Shown here one piece after another: positions 1-8,500 of a stretch of 17,619 nucleotides of DNA. A program made the position numbers and the translations under genes. Position 1 is the first letter of the stretch. The number at the start of each line of letters is the position of its first letter. Source of the DNA: Planctomycetaceae bacterium (GTDB lineage: Bacteria; Planctomycetota; Planctomycetia; Pirellulales; Thermoguttaceae); NCBI GenBank assembly GCA_031282385.1, contig JAITDV010000134.1:1-17619 (forward strand), in the 5' to 3' direction. The notes beneath the pieces were generated by a model. The model saw only the letters and a list, made by a program, of their open reading frames with translations, made no database searches and had not been told where the DNA came from.

Positions 1-471
1 TCGGATCGCATTATCACCGTCATTTATGCTGTTTTATTATGCGCAATGTTAATACCGGCACTTTGGGGAGCATGGACGTATTCCTCTGAACTTTTGTATA
101 AAAAACAATTATCGACAAATGGTATTCAAGGCGAAGCTGTAATTACAAAACGTTACAAAGAAGAATATAGTGAAGTTACGTATTACTATATTGATTATGT
201 ATTGATTGTCAATGATAAAGAATATCCGCGTAACTATGTTTGGGTAGAAGAGGTACTTTGGAATTCAGTGGATGTTGGTAGTCAATTACCAGTCATCTAT
301 TTGCCGGACACTCCAAATATAAGTCGCTTGAAAAACGATAAACTTATAAAATGGAGTTTTAATTTTTTTGTTCTCGGAAGTATTGGTTCCGTATTTGTCG
401 GTACAATTTTTGTCTTTTGTATATTGGGCTTTGATCTTCAAACATCCTTTAAACTACGCCACATAGGTTAA
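1..471 (+). CDS. DUF3592-like two-helix membrane protein, 5' end outside the window
   Basis: The reading frame is open from base 1. The first Met in the window (base 46) lies inside a hydrophobic stretch that begins before it (RIITVIYAVLLCAMLIPALW), so the true start is almost certainly upstream and this is the 3' part of the gene. What is seen is an N-terminal membrane helix, an extra-membrane beta-rich middle of about 75 residues (YYYIDYVLIVNDKEYPRNY, then VGSQLPVIYLPDTPNISRL), and a second helix (NFFVLGSIGSVFVGTIFVF) before a short tail. The helix, small beta domain with a 'V.YLP..P' strand, helix layout matches DUF3592 proteins, whose function is unknown. The family call comes from layout and the YLP motif only. 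The next gene starts 205 bp downstream on the same strand. Confidence 0.6.
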   Translation, partial: SDRIITVIYAVLLCAMLIPALWGAWTYSSELLYKKQLSTNGIQGEAVITKRYKEEYSEVTYYYIDYVLIVNDKEYPRNYVWVEEVLWNSVDVGSQLPVIYLPDTPNISRLKNDKLIKWSFNFFVLGSIGSVFVGTIFVFCILGFDLQTSFKLRHIG

Positions 472-676
472 GTATTACATTTTTCGACATGGCAAGTTGA
501 TTAAAGTTTTTAGATTTGGAAAACAACCTCCTGTACAAAAATTGAAATGATTTTTTGATTTTATTGCGGCGAACTTAAACCGGACGTAAAATTGAACCAG
601 AACAAATTGTTGCGGAAATCATCCGATTAACCGCGTTTTCCAGCCCCATTCATCAATCCTTTACCAATACAATATC

Positions 677-2956
677 ATGACACGTATTATTTTAATTTGT
701 TGCGTAATCTGTTTTGTGTTCAATATTCAGACTTACGCTGTTGATTTTTATGTTTCACCGGACGGCAAGCCCGAAAATTCCGGTACGAAATCGGAACCGT
801 TTGGAACGCTTGAGTCTGCACGCGACGCCGTCCGAAACGCCCGTAACTCTAAATCTATTCCACCAGATGAATCGGTTACTGTTTATCTTGCGGCGGGAAA
901 ATATTTTCTGAACAAAAGTTTTGAATTGAAACAGGAAGATTCCGGTACAGAAAAAAATCCCGTTCGTTATTGTTCGGAAACACCGTTGGGTGCGGAATTG
1001 ATTGGTGGTTTTGCGGTTCCGGTTTCCGCGTTCAAGAAAATAGAAGAGATGGCAATTCTCAAACGGCTTGATCCGACAGTTCACGATAACGTTTTTGTTG
1101 CGGATTTGAACGCATTGAATATTCCCGGTATGAAGCAGTGGGGCAATCAGTTCAAAGGTCGTCCCGATGCTCCGCCGGAACTCTTTTTCAATGAAGAACC
1201 GATGACGGTTGCCCGTTTTCCTAATCACGCATGGGCTGGATTCAAAACAACTCTTGATAACGGAATGCCGCACGACGAAAAAACAGAAGAATCCAATAAA
1301 AAAGTTGCGGAAAAAGTTGGCGTTGCGTTTGTTCACCCAGAAACCGATACGAAAAAAAATCACGGCGGTTCATTTTTGTACGATGAACAAACATTGAAAC
1401 TCCGTGACCCGGAACGAATTGCCCGATGGAATCCTGAAACTGGAATTTGGCTTTTCGGTTACTGGACACATGATTGGTCGGATGAAGTTCTTAAAGTTGC
1501 ATCAATCGATTCGAAACAAAAAATTATGACCTTGCTCGGAGTTCACGGTTACGGAATTGGCGGGCAAAGCTGGACAGGTTATTCGGAACGGCGCTATTTT
1601 GTAATGAATTTGCTCGAAGAGTTGGACACACCGGGAGAATGGTATCTCGACCGTCAAAACAATCATCTCTATTTTTATCCGCCAAACGATTTGTCCGGTT
1701 CAGCAATTATTCTTTCAACATTGGAGCAACCGCTTGTTTTACTTAACGGATCAAATTTTGTCCGGTTTCAAGGAATCTCATTTGGTCCAACATTCGGTAA
1801 CGGAATTGATATTCGCGGCGGTACAAAAAACGCTGTTCTTGCGTGCCGGATTTTTGCTACAGGACGCACCGGTATTACTCTCAACGGCGGAACAACAAAT
1901 CTGGTTCGCGGTTGCGATTTATATCATATCGGCTCAACCGGTGTTTCAATTAACGGCGGTGACCGTAAAACATTGACTCCCGCAGGACATCGGGCAGTAA
2001 ACAATCATATTCATCATTTCGGACGTTTATATCGGACTTATTCAGGAGCATTCAGTTTGCATGGAGTCGGAAATATCGTTCAAAATAATCGGATTCACGA
2101 CGCACCACATCTTGCCATCGCCTACGGCGGTAACGAAAACCGAATTGAACGCAACGAAATTTATCGTGTTGTTCAGGAAACAAGCGACGCCGGTGCTTTG
2201 TACACAGGACGTGATTGGACTACTCAAGGAAATATGATCGAAGAAAATTACATTCATGATCTTGGAACTTCCGATTCACATGGAACAATGGGCGTTTATC
2301 TTGACGACTGCGATTGCGGTGATACGATTCGGCGTAACGTTTTTTATAAAGCAAGCCGTGCTGTGTTTATTGGCGGTGGACGCGATAATATTGCAGAGAA
2401 CAATCTCTTTATTGAATGTTATCAGGGAATTAGTCTGGATTCACGCGGTATGACGTGGAAACAATGGAACTCACCCAATGATTCCAGTTGGCAATTGGAA
2501 CGAAAAGCCCAAGAACTTAATTATCAGAATCCGCCATGGAGTGAACGTTACCCTAAATTGGCAACCATCATGCAAAACGAACCAAAAGCTCCGCTTGGTT
2601 GTGTTTTTCAGCGTAATGTGATGATTGATTGCAAGCAATGGATTCATCTCGATAATAACGTACTAAAACTTCTGGAACAAACCAATTTGAAAGACAATAT
2701 TATTGTTGCTGATAATGTTGTTGTGGAAAACACTGTTAAAAGTGATGCGGATAAACTTCCCGAAAAGGAAAAAACGCTGCAAAAATATGTCGGCAGTGTT
2801 GAACCGGGGTTTACTGATCAAGACAAACAAGATTTTCATTTCAAACCGGATTCGCCGTTGCAAAAACTTCTGCCGGAAAATTTTGAACCGATTCCGTTTG
2901 AAAAAATCGGACTTTTTATTGATCAATATCGGACATCGTTACCGAAAAACAACTAA
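677..2956 (+). CDS. Secreted right-handed beta-helix protein, GH141-like (putative polysaccharide-active enzyme)
   Basis: A 759-residue exported protein. Residues 1-21 form a signal peptide (basic TR, hydrophobic core ILICCVICFVF, cleavage probably after QTYA). Mature residues 23-53 carry FYVSPDGKPENSGT followed by PFGTLESARDAVR, the usual N-terminal block of beta-helix glycosidases and lyases. Residues 169-185 (LFFNEEPMTVARFPNHA) and 318-336 (GEWYLDRQNNHLYFYPP) are further family blocks. Beta-helix coils run from about 357 to 590, with repeating 'N.I..', 'GG..N.I..N' and 'RN.F' turns. D504 (in DAGALYTGRDW) and D543/D544 (in GVYLDDC) are plausible catalytic acids. GH141 includes glycosidases acting on complex plant glycans; this assignment is recall of family style, and GH120-like or lyase relatives remain possible. 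The Met at 677 is chosen because it gives a complete signal peptide. There is no clear Shine-Dalgarno sequence. Confidence 0.75.
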   Translation: MTRIILICCVICFVFNIQTYAVDFYVSPDGKPENSGTKSEPFGTLESARDAVRNARNSKSIPPDESVTVYLAAGKYFLNKSFELKQEDSGTEKNPVRYCSETPLGAELIGGFAVPVSAFKKIEEMAILKRLDPTVHDNVFVADLNALNIPGMKQWGNQFKGRPDAPPELFFNEEPMTVARFPNHAWAGFKTTLDNGMPHDEKTEESNKKVAEKVGVAFVHPETDTKKNHGGSFLYDEQTLKLRDPERIARWNPETGIWLFGYWTHDWSDEVLKVASIDSKQKIMTLLGVHGYGIGGQSWTGYSERRYFVMNLLEELDTPGEWYLDRQNNHLYFYPPNDLSGSAIILSTLEQPLVLLNGSNFVRFQGISFGPTFGNGIDIRGGTKNAVLACRIFATGRTGITLNGGTTNLVRGCDLYHIGSTGVSINGGDRKTLTPAGHRAVNNHIHHFGRLYRTYSGAFSLHGVGNIVQNNRIHDAPHLAIAYGGNENRIERNEIYRVVQETSDAGALYTGRDWTTQGNMIEENYIHDLGTSDSHGTMGVYLDDCDCGDTIRRNVFYKASRAVFIGGGRDNIAENNLFIECYQGISLDSRGMTWKQWNSPNDSSWQLERKAQELNYQNPPWSERYPKLATIMQNEPKAPLGCVFQRNVMIDCKQWIHLDNNVLKLLEQTNLKDNIIVADNVVVENTVKSDADKLPEKEKTLQKYVGSVEPGFTDQDKQDFHFKPDSPLQKLLPENFEPIPFEKIGLFIDQYRTSLPKNN

Positions 2957-2980
2957 ATGATACAATTGTTTTATTTTTTT
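2946..2980 (+). terminator. Possible weak intrinsic terminator after the beta-helix gene
   Basis: A 7-bp A/T-rich stem (AAAACAA at 2946-2952 with TTGTTTT at 2966-2972, 13-nt loop) overlaps the stop codon of the beta-helix gene and is followed by a T-rich run to 2980. The stem contains almost no G-C pairs, so folding would be weak and the call is tentative. Confidence 0.25.
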
Positions 2981-2981
2981 G

Positions 2982-3343
2982 AAATTTATCCTAGTGTTCA
3001 TAGGCTGATAGTTAAAATGGTTAAAATTTTCAGATAGTTTCGTTATTTTGTGAAATCATTCTCCTCGTCAATAATCTCAAGGTAGGCGATCCCTTCTCCG
3101 GAGGGTCGCGCCGGTTGAGATTTACTCGACACCAGCAAGCCTGCCCCTCCTACTGCGGATCAATTCAAGAACAAAATTTTTATGAGAGGCATTGCCTGTT
3201 GGTGTCTATTAATTTATTAATTTATTAATTAAAAGGCTCAACCGGCGCGACCCTTCGGAGAAGGGATCGCCTACCTTTTAATTTCCCACCTTGACTTTGG
3301 TTTACCTAAATTAACTACCAGCCTATGAACGCTAGGAAATTTA
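2982..3343. repeat. 362-bp nested foldback (long imperfect palindrome) element
   Basis: Outer inverted repeats at 2982-3014 and 3312-3343 share a core (CTAG.GTTCATAGGCTG.TAGTTA on the left) with three substitutions and one indel. Inner GC-rich inverted repeats at 3079-3119 and 3237-3277 match at 40 of 41 bases, by eye. A third, weaker pair (GACACCAGCAAG at 3128-3139 against GTTGGTGTC at 3198-3206) lies nearer the centre. The centre is AT-rich (TTAATTTATTAATTTATTAA). No coding frame of note lies inside. The nesting suggests a non-autonomous foldback element or a decayed mobile element. An unusually large transcribed hairpin between two convergent genes is the alternative. Confidence 0.8.
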
Positions 3344-3504
3344 TTGAAAAAAGATCGGAAGTATCTGATGTGGTTTTGTTTATTCGTGAAACAAAAAATA
3401 AATACAAGGAACATTTAGGGAAATTCGTATCTATTCAGTTGATTGTAGGAGTATCACGTGTTTCGTCCGCTAGTGTTGTTGTAAATAGTAGCCCAACCCT
3501 GTAA
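3325..3504 (+). CDS. Short doubtful ORF (59 aa), possible gene fragment
   Basis: An ATG frame of 59 codons begins inside the right arm of the foldback element and stops inside the first stem-loop of the following palindrome run. The product is mixed in composition (NARKFIEKRSEVSDVVLFIR at the N-terminus, VSRVSSASVVVNSSPTL at the C-terminus) and matches no family I recognise. There is no Shine-Dalgarno sequence. The composition is less repetitive than expected for junk, so it could be the remnant of a gene interrupted by the flanking repeats, but chance is equally likely. Confidence 0.15.
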   Translation: MNARKFIEKRSEVSDVVLFIRETKNKYKEHLGKFVSIQLIVGVSRVSSASVVVNSSPTL

Positions 3505-3648
3505 GGGTAATCCATGAATCACCGCCGGTTTTAAGTTTTAAGAAACCCTTACAGGGTTGACGATGTGTTGAGGTTACCTACCCCCAGTTGGCACTGGGGG
3601 TTATTCACGGAAAACTCCTACGGAGTTACAGTTGTCCTGTCCGTGAAT
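3495..3648. repeat. Run of three stem-loops (intergenic palindrome cluster)
   Basis: Three structures follow one another. AACCCTGTAAGGGT (3495-3508) is perfectly inverted as ACCCTTACAGGGTT (3545-3558). CCCCCAGT (3581-3588) pairs with ACTGGGGG (3593-3600) around a TGGC loop. ATTCACGGA (3603-3611) pairs with TCCGTGAAT (3640-3648) and encloses a second small hairpin, AACTCC-TAC-GGAGTT (3613-3627). Short GC-rich palindromes of this style are frequent between genes in planctomycete and related genomes. They lie between convergent genes and could act as bidirectional terminators or be a dispersed repeat. Confidence 0.7.
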
Positions 3649-3739
3649 TAAACGCCTACAAACAACTGAATAATTACGACAAATTTAAAAATTAAAAATA
3701 GGCGTTATTTTGTCAATTATGAAAATTTTGTTAATTCTG

Positions 3740-4783
3740 TTAAAAATTATTCTCCGAAAAACGGTAACTTCTCACGGTGTTGACAAACGTTCTGATATTT
3801 TCGGGCGGTGTTTCGGCGGGGAGCGCACAACCGGCTCCGATGACCAAACCACAACCTTGAAATAGATCAAGAACATTTTGTGCTGTTTCGCGAACAGTTG
3901 CTTCGTTGCCGAAACAAAAAACACCGGACGGATCAAGAATCCCGAACACAACCGATTTTTTGTACATTGTTTTTTGAACCGCCACAACATTCGTTTTATA
4001 ATCAATCTCAACACCGGCAAATCCGCATTCCGACATTAATTCCAAAATCCGATCCGTTTTGCCGCAAATATGACACACGGTTCGGATTCCCGATTGCGTT
4101 AAATCGGCAACCAGTCTTTTTTGAAACGGAAACACAAATTTTTGATACATTTTCGGCGAAATAAGATCTGGACTCCCGACACTATCGCCAAAACTGGTCA
4201 TATCTGCTCCTGCTTCCTTGACCAATTTGTGAAACTTCAAATGGACAACATAACATCGTTCAATCAATTGCAAAATTAATTTTTCCTTTTCCGGTATTGC
4301 CAAATCCATCATCATATTCGAAATACCGTAAACCGCCGCCGCAAGACTAAATGCTCCTTGATCCGCATTGCCGCGAATAAACAACTCGCCGCCAACTGCT
4401 TCACGTATCATTCGAATTGCGTCAAGATAAATTTGAATACGTTCATCTTTTTCAAGTTTATCTGTATCAATTTTATCAATCACTTCTTCAATCCGATTTG
4501 AAATGGGCGCAACAACTTTTGCCGGCATATCTTCATCAAAAATTGTTTCCGCTCCAAGCGCGTATGCTTCCAACGCCGTATCCACATCCGTCAAAATCCC
4601 GTCAAGACCATAACGTAACGATGCTTCAACAAAAGCACGCGACATATTTTCCGGTTGACTACGAAATTGCTTCATTGTCATTCCCGCATCCCGCGCCGCC
4701 GACATAAAATTGTGCAACATTATCGGAACAACATCAGTTGCCTTACCGTCAAGAACATTATTGATTCGTTCAAAACCATTCAT
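3740..4783 (-). CDS. Uroporphyrinogen decarboxylase (URO-D) family protein, methylcobamide methyltransferase-like
   Basis: A 347-residue cytosolic protein of typical URO-D superfamily length. The N-terminal NGFERINNVLDGKATDVVPI (residues 2-21) matches the 'R....l.g...D..P' opening of the MtaA/MtbA-like branch. H238-x-C240 in CHICGKTDRILELM and C319 in GAGCALPAETPPENI form the His-x-Cys...Cys zinc site of methylcobamide:CoM-type methyltransferases, which true haem-pathway HemE lacks. GDSVGSPDLISPKMYQKFVFPF (199-220, only its motif style noted) is the usual central block. The likely role is methyl transfer between a corrinoid protein and an acceptor, or a related one-carbon reaction; the substrate cannot be read from sequence. 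No corrinoid protein gene is nearby. The gene stands alone between repeat clusters, has no evident Shine-Dalgarno sequence, and its stop codon lies inside a degenerate A/T repeat. Confidence 0.8.
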   Translation of the reverse strand: MNGFERINNVLDGKATDVVPIMLHNFMSAARDAGMTMKQFRSQPENMSRAFVEASLRYGLDGILTDVDTALEAYALGAETIFDEDMPAKVVAPISNRIEEVIDKIDTDKLEKDERIQIYLDAIRMIREAVGGELFIRGNADQGAFSLAAAVYGISNMMMDLAIPEKEKLILQLIERCYVVHLKFHKLVKEAGADMTSFGDSVGSPDLISPKMYQKFVFPFQKRLVADLTQSGIRTVCHICGKTDRILELMSECGFAGVEIDYKTNVVAVQKTMYKKSVVFGILDPSGVFCFGNEATVRETAQNVLDLFQGCGLVIGAGCALPAETPPENIRTFVNTVRSYRFSENNF

Positions 4784-4880
4784 AATAATTTGAAAAAAAA
4801 TAAACCACTCAATAAAACAAATACACCTTCACAACCGTCAATTTGCATGCTCTTGAACTCTCTTGCGTTCCCAAACATTA

Positions 4881-5097
4881 GGCCTTTTCGCTAACCTGTA
4901 CGAGACCACCCCTGACCCCTCCGAAGGAGGGGAATTATTCGCCTCCGAAGGAGGCGTATTCTTATTCGCCTCACTCGGAGGCGTCTTCTTATTCCCCTCC
5001 TTCGGAGGGGTTAGGGGTGGTCTCGTAGGAGTTAAAGGCGGTTTTTCGTTGTAGGTTTTTTGTTGCGTTGATGTATTTTTAGGTTAGAGAAAAGGTC
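4881..5097. mobile_element. 217-bp MITE, copy A (TA target site, IS630/Tc1-like)
   Basis: Terminal inverted repeats are GGCCTTTTCGCTAACCT (4881-4897) and AGGTTAGAGAAAAGGTC (5081-5097), matching at 15 of 17. The element is flanked by TA on both sides (4879-4880 and 5098-5099), the duplication expected of IS630/Tc1-mariner transposition. Inside, 31-bp arms at 4902-4932 and 4994-5024 are inverted with one mismatch (starting GAGACCACCCCTGACCCCTC). The loop carries further CCTCCGAAGGAGG-type units. It encodes no transposase, so movement would need one supplied elsewhere. A second copy of identical length lies at the right edge of the window. Confidence 0.88.
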
Positions 5098-5345
5098 TAT
5101 TATTAGCAAAAATCTTCAATTGTTTTTTTATTTCCTGACAACTATACCTAGATTTTGTTTGGATGTCGTTCAAATTTGTGCTTAGCACAAAATTATACTA
5201 ACTAACCTCGTAACTATTGAGTCGTGGGATTCAATTGTTTAGGCAAAAGAGTTTAAGGGATTGGAACGAAGCAGACAGAAACGCAGCGTTCTAAAGTAAA
5301 CAATCCTTATTTACCCAATTTTCCTTAGAGAACTTCTACAAACTC

Positions 5346-5401
5346 ATTTTGTCCACGAATTTTCACGAATTAAATAAATTGTGCAAATTCGTGGATAAAA
5401 T
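5346..5401. repeat. Hairpin downstream of the ccsA-like gene
   Basis: ATTTTGTCCACGAATTT (5346-5362) is inverted as AAATTCGTGGATAAAAT (5385-5401), with one mismatch in 17 and a loop of 22 bases. A similar half-site, AAACTCATTTTGTCCATG in inverse orientation, occurs at about 16690-16713 beyond the ketosynthase gene. It starts 117 bases past the ccsA stop on its transcript and could end transcription or be a dispersed repeat; the sequence does not decide. Confidence 0.55.
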
Positions 5402-5517
5402 AAATTTATTGTCTAAATTTGTCTATTCTGAAAATTTTGATAATTCCGTCAAAAATAGGTTTTTAGAAGTTGCCTTAATAAACTGCTCACATTTTAATTT
5501 CGTTTATATTTGACTTT

Positions 5518-8500
5518 TTATCTATTTAGTTCCGCTTTATATCTTACGATTGCGGCGACTCCCCACATTAGGTTTATTGTTACGAAAATTATTAGGAATA
5601 GAGTTGCGGCATTAGTTGCGCCTCCGCCGTATGAGTGTACGCTTCCTTTGAAAACGAAATTTATTCCGTACCACGTCATAATCACCGCAATAGACGAAAA
5701 CAACGCACCAATAACAATTCCAATTCTGCCGTAATACTTTGCAAGCCTCGCATGTAACACAATTGCAAAAAATAAAATAGTAATCAACGCCCACACTTCC
5801 TTCGGGTCCCAACCCCAAAAACGCCCCCACGAATAATCTGCCCAACGCGCGCCAAGTATTGTTCCCACCGCCAAAAGTAATAACGCAAAACGAATCAATC
5901 GCGATACCGTTGGTACAAACATTTCAAACATTGCCGGGAATTTTAACTCTCTGCGGCCTCGCACCAACTTGATTTCATAACGTCCAAATATTACCGCGCC
6001 AAGCGCAATTACAGACATACTCCACGCAATAAACGCCGCCGCATAACTAACAATTATCGCTATCACATGAACCGTCAACCAAAAATTACTACGCAACACT
6101 GCCGTCAACGGTTTGAAATTCGGATTAAGTTGTGCCGTATTGCCGTATGCAAAAAAACCGGCAAGAAAAACTATCGCAGCAGCAGCTATCAAAAATAACT
6201 TCCGATCAAGAATTTTATTCCTCGCCGATTTGAACCATACAGTACCGCTATTGTCAAAAATCATTCCTGCTGTTGTTGCCGCGCCTTCGCCTGCGAAGAC
6301 TGACGTCATTGAACTGCCGCGTTGCGGCGCCGATACCGCTTGTTTTTCGGAATAAGAAAATATACCAAGAGACGCTGCCACCGAACTTGAATTTAATAAC
6401 AGCGGTAAAAATATTATCAACGCTAAAATAATACGCGGCACAAACCATACTATCGCACCAATACTCACCAAAACTACCGCAAGATCGATCAAATCCAACA
6501 TTGAAACCGCTTGTGAGAATTTGTCAAACCAGCTAACCGACCCCGAAGTATCTCCATACGAAATCCACATCAAAAAACAAAACGTTACCATCATAAAAAT
6601 AACTCTTGGTATTGCCAACAGAACTTGGCGCGTTACCGTTAAACGTTTTTCATTTTCAAATTTCGCATCAACTTGTTCTGCATCCGCATCGAATATTTCG
6701 CCTGACAAATTGTTGCCGGCATAAGCTCCGCCAAATTGTTCCGCCGCTTTGCGTATTGCCGAATCACCTGCTGTAGTTTCTGTAGAATTTGAAATATTGC
6801 TTCGGCTGCCGTTGAAAAATAATTTGAATTGCGACAACTGCGGAAATTCTGTATAACGCCATGCAAGCGAAAGAGCCGGTTGAACTAATGGATAAAGAGT
6901 GTACCAAACACCAAGAACCGCCGCAGAAACCGCCATCAAAATAACTGTCTCATACATATTCGTTACCGGTGCCCAACCTGAAATTAATGCCCGCATAACA
7001 CCGCCAATTAGCGCAACAATAATTGAAGCAGAAAGAAATCCAACTCCGACCCAAAGCATTAACTCTTCAACTGAATTTGTGTAATCCGCAACTTCCTCTT
7101 GCCAGATCGGATTGGCACCGACAGCCATTTTTTCTGATTGTGGTTGCCGGCTAATTATACTGTCTCCGCGCGAATCGGTATTAACGCCTGAATAAAATCC
7201 CGGCGCAACAATTGACTCCATGATATTATTTATTTCTGCGTCTTCGTCTGACATTGTTGTTATTCCTGATTTTGTTTCGTTTGATCTTATTCCTGAGCGC
7301 ACGCCGGATCGTATTCCTGATTTTATACCTGATTTTATACCTGATTTTATTCCCGACATTTCAGCAACAGATACATTACCTGTTTCGATAGCGGCTTCTT
7401 CTTCACTGAATTTTTTTACAACTTGAGTGTTTACAGTTGCTGTAATTGCCCGCCAGAAAAACGCGGCAACAATTGCACAGGCGCCAAATAAAGCGGAACC
7501 CAACGCTAGAATCATCATCCAAAAAAATGGCGAAATTGAAAAATAAAAATGCTCCGTTTCTATCTCTTTATAAAGCGGATAACGTGTCTTATCCAACATT
7601 TCTATAGACAATTGCTCATCCGATTTCATAAACTGCCGACGCTGCTCTTCAACTCTTAACGCGCACTCATGAATTACTTGCCGGACTGATTGGCAAATTT
7701 GGTTAAATTGTACTGTTGCGTTAATACGTGTCGGCGCAATAAATGCAGAGTAAAGATAGTCAAGAACATTTCTACGGAGCAATAAAACCGGTTCGTTGAA
7801 AAAACTCAAACTATCGTTATCGGATATAAAATTAGGATGCGAATATATGTTCGTATCGGCACCTGTAAAAATATCTATATTATCTTCCGGTTTGCTTTCG
7901 GCAGATTTGGTTTTGTTGTTATCATTATTGTTACGAATATTATTGTCAGCAACAGTGTCGGCATTCGTGTTTGTTTTTTCGGCGGTATCTTTGTTATCTG
8001 GAGTTTCAATTTTATTTGTTGTGCTATTGTTTTCAGTGTCTGGTATTTTTGTTTCGGTATTTACAGTTTTAGGTACAATTGACAACACTTCAGTAACAGG
8101 CGGAATATCTTGCAACTGAGATTTAGAATCAGATTTTTCCGGTTCTGTTTCAATTTTTTTCTGTTGCACCTCAGACCGGATGGACAATTTTGTTTTATTA
8201 AAATTCGGGTCAATAAAACGTCTGATTGCATTTTCGCCTCCGTCCAAAACAAGCCGTATCGATGCCCAAGGATTGACCGCATAATCTGTATCAATATCAC
8301 TCAACGATTGCGCAGAAATTATAGGCATTACGCGAAGCGTACGACCATTGTCATAAAGTGAAATATACGCCGCCTCAACCTCACGATACAACGATTTAAG
8401 CGAATAATTATAAATCAAAATATATTGCCTAATTTCATTTTCGTTTGCAGATAAAATTTGTTGCGAGAACAATCGGGGCAGAATAGAATCAGGATTGACA

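Larger units (their letters stand above)
4784..5517. other. 734-bp intergenic region between two minus-strand genes
   Basis: No credible gene is seen. The region holds the 217-bp MITE (4881-5097), a small hairpin TTTGTGC-TTA-GCACAAA near 5173-5189, part of the 46-bp repeat family in inverse orientation near 5210-5227 (CGTAACTATTGAGTCGTG), and a 17-bp-stem hairpin (5346-5401). It also has a fragment of an A/T periodic repeat (5425-5457) and an AAACTGTTCACAC-like motif (AAACTGCTCAC) at about 5480-5490. The 63-codon plus-strand frame across the MITE is an artefact of its repeated CCTCCTTCGGAGG units. Confidence 0.7.

Noticed and set aside
755..1363. Minus-strand 202-codon frame opposite the beta-helix gene
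   Set aside because: Antisense to a well-supported gene; Phe/Arg-rich composition typical of reverse-strand reading.
3079..3277. CRISPR-like repeat arrangement
   Set aside because: The repeated blocks are inverted rather than direct and occur only twice, so they form a foldback and not an array.
4863..5054. Plus-strand 63-codon frame with Gly-rich PSEGG/PSFGG repeats
   Set aside because: It lies within the MITE and reflects its repeated palindromic units; such frames are common annotation artefacts of this type of repeat.
5230..5330. Possible small structured RNA after the MITE (GAACG...CGTTC pairing)
   Set aside because: Only a short stem with a long loop was found, with no match to a known RNA class and no promoter or terminator evidence.
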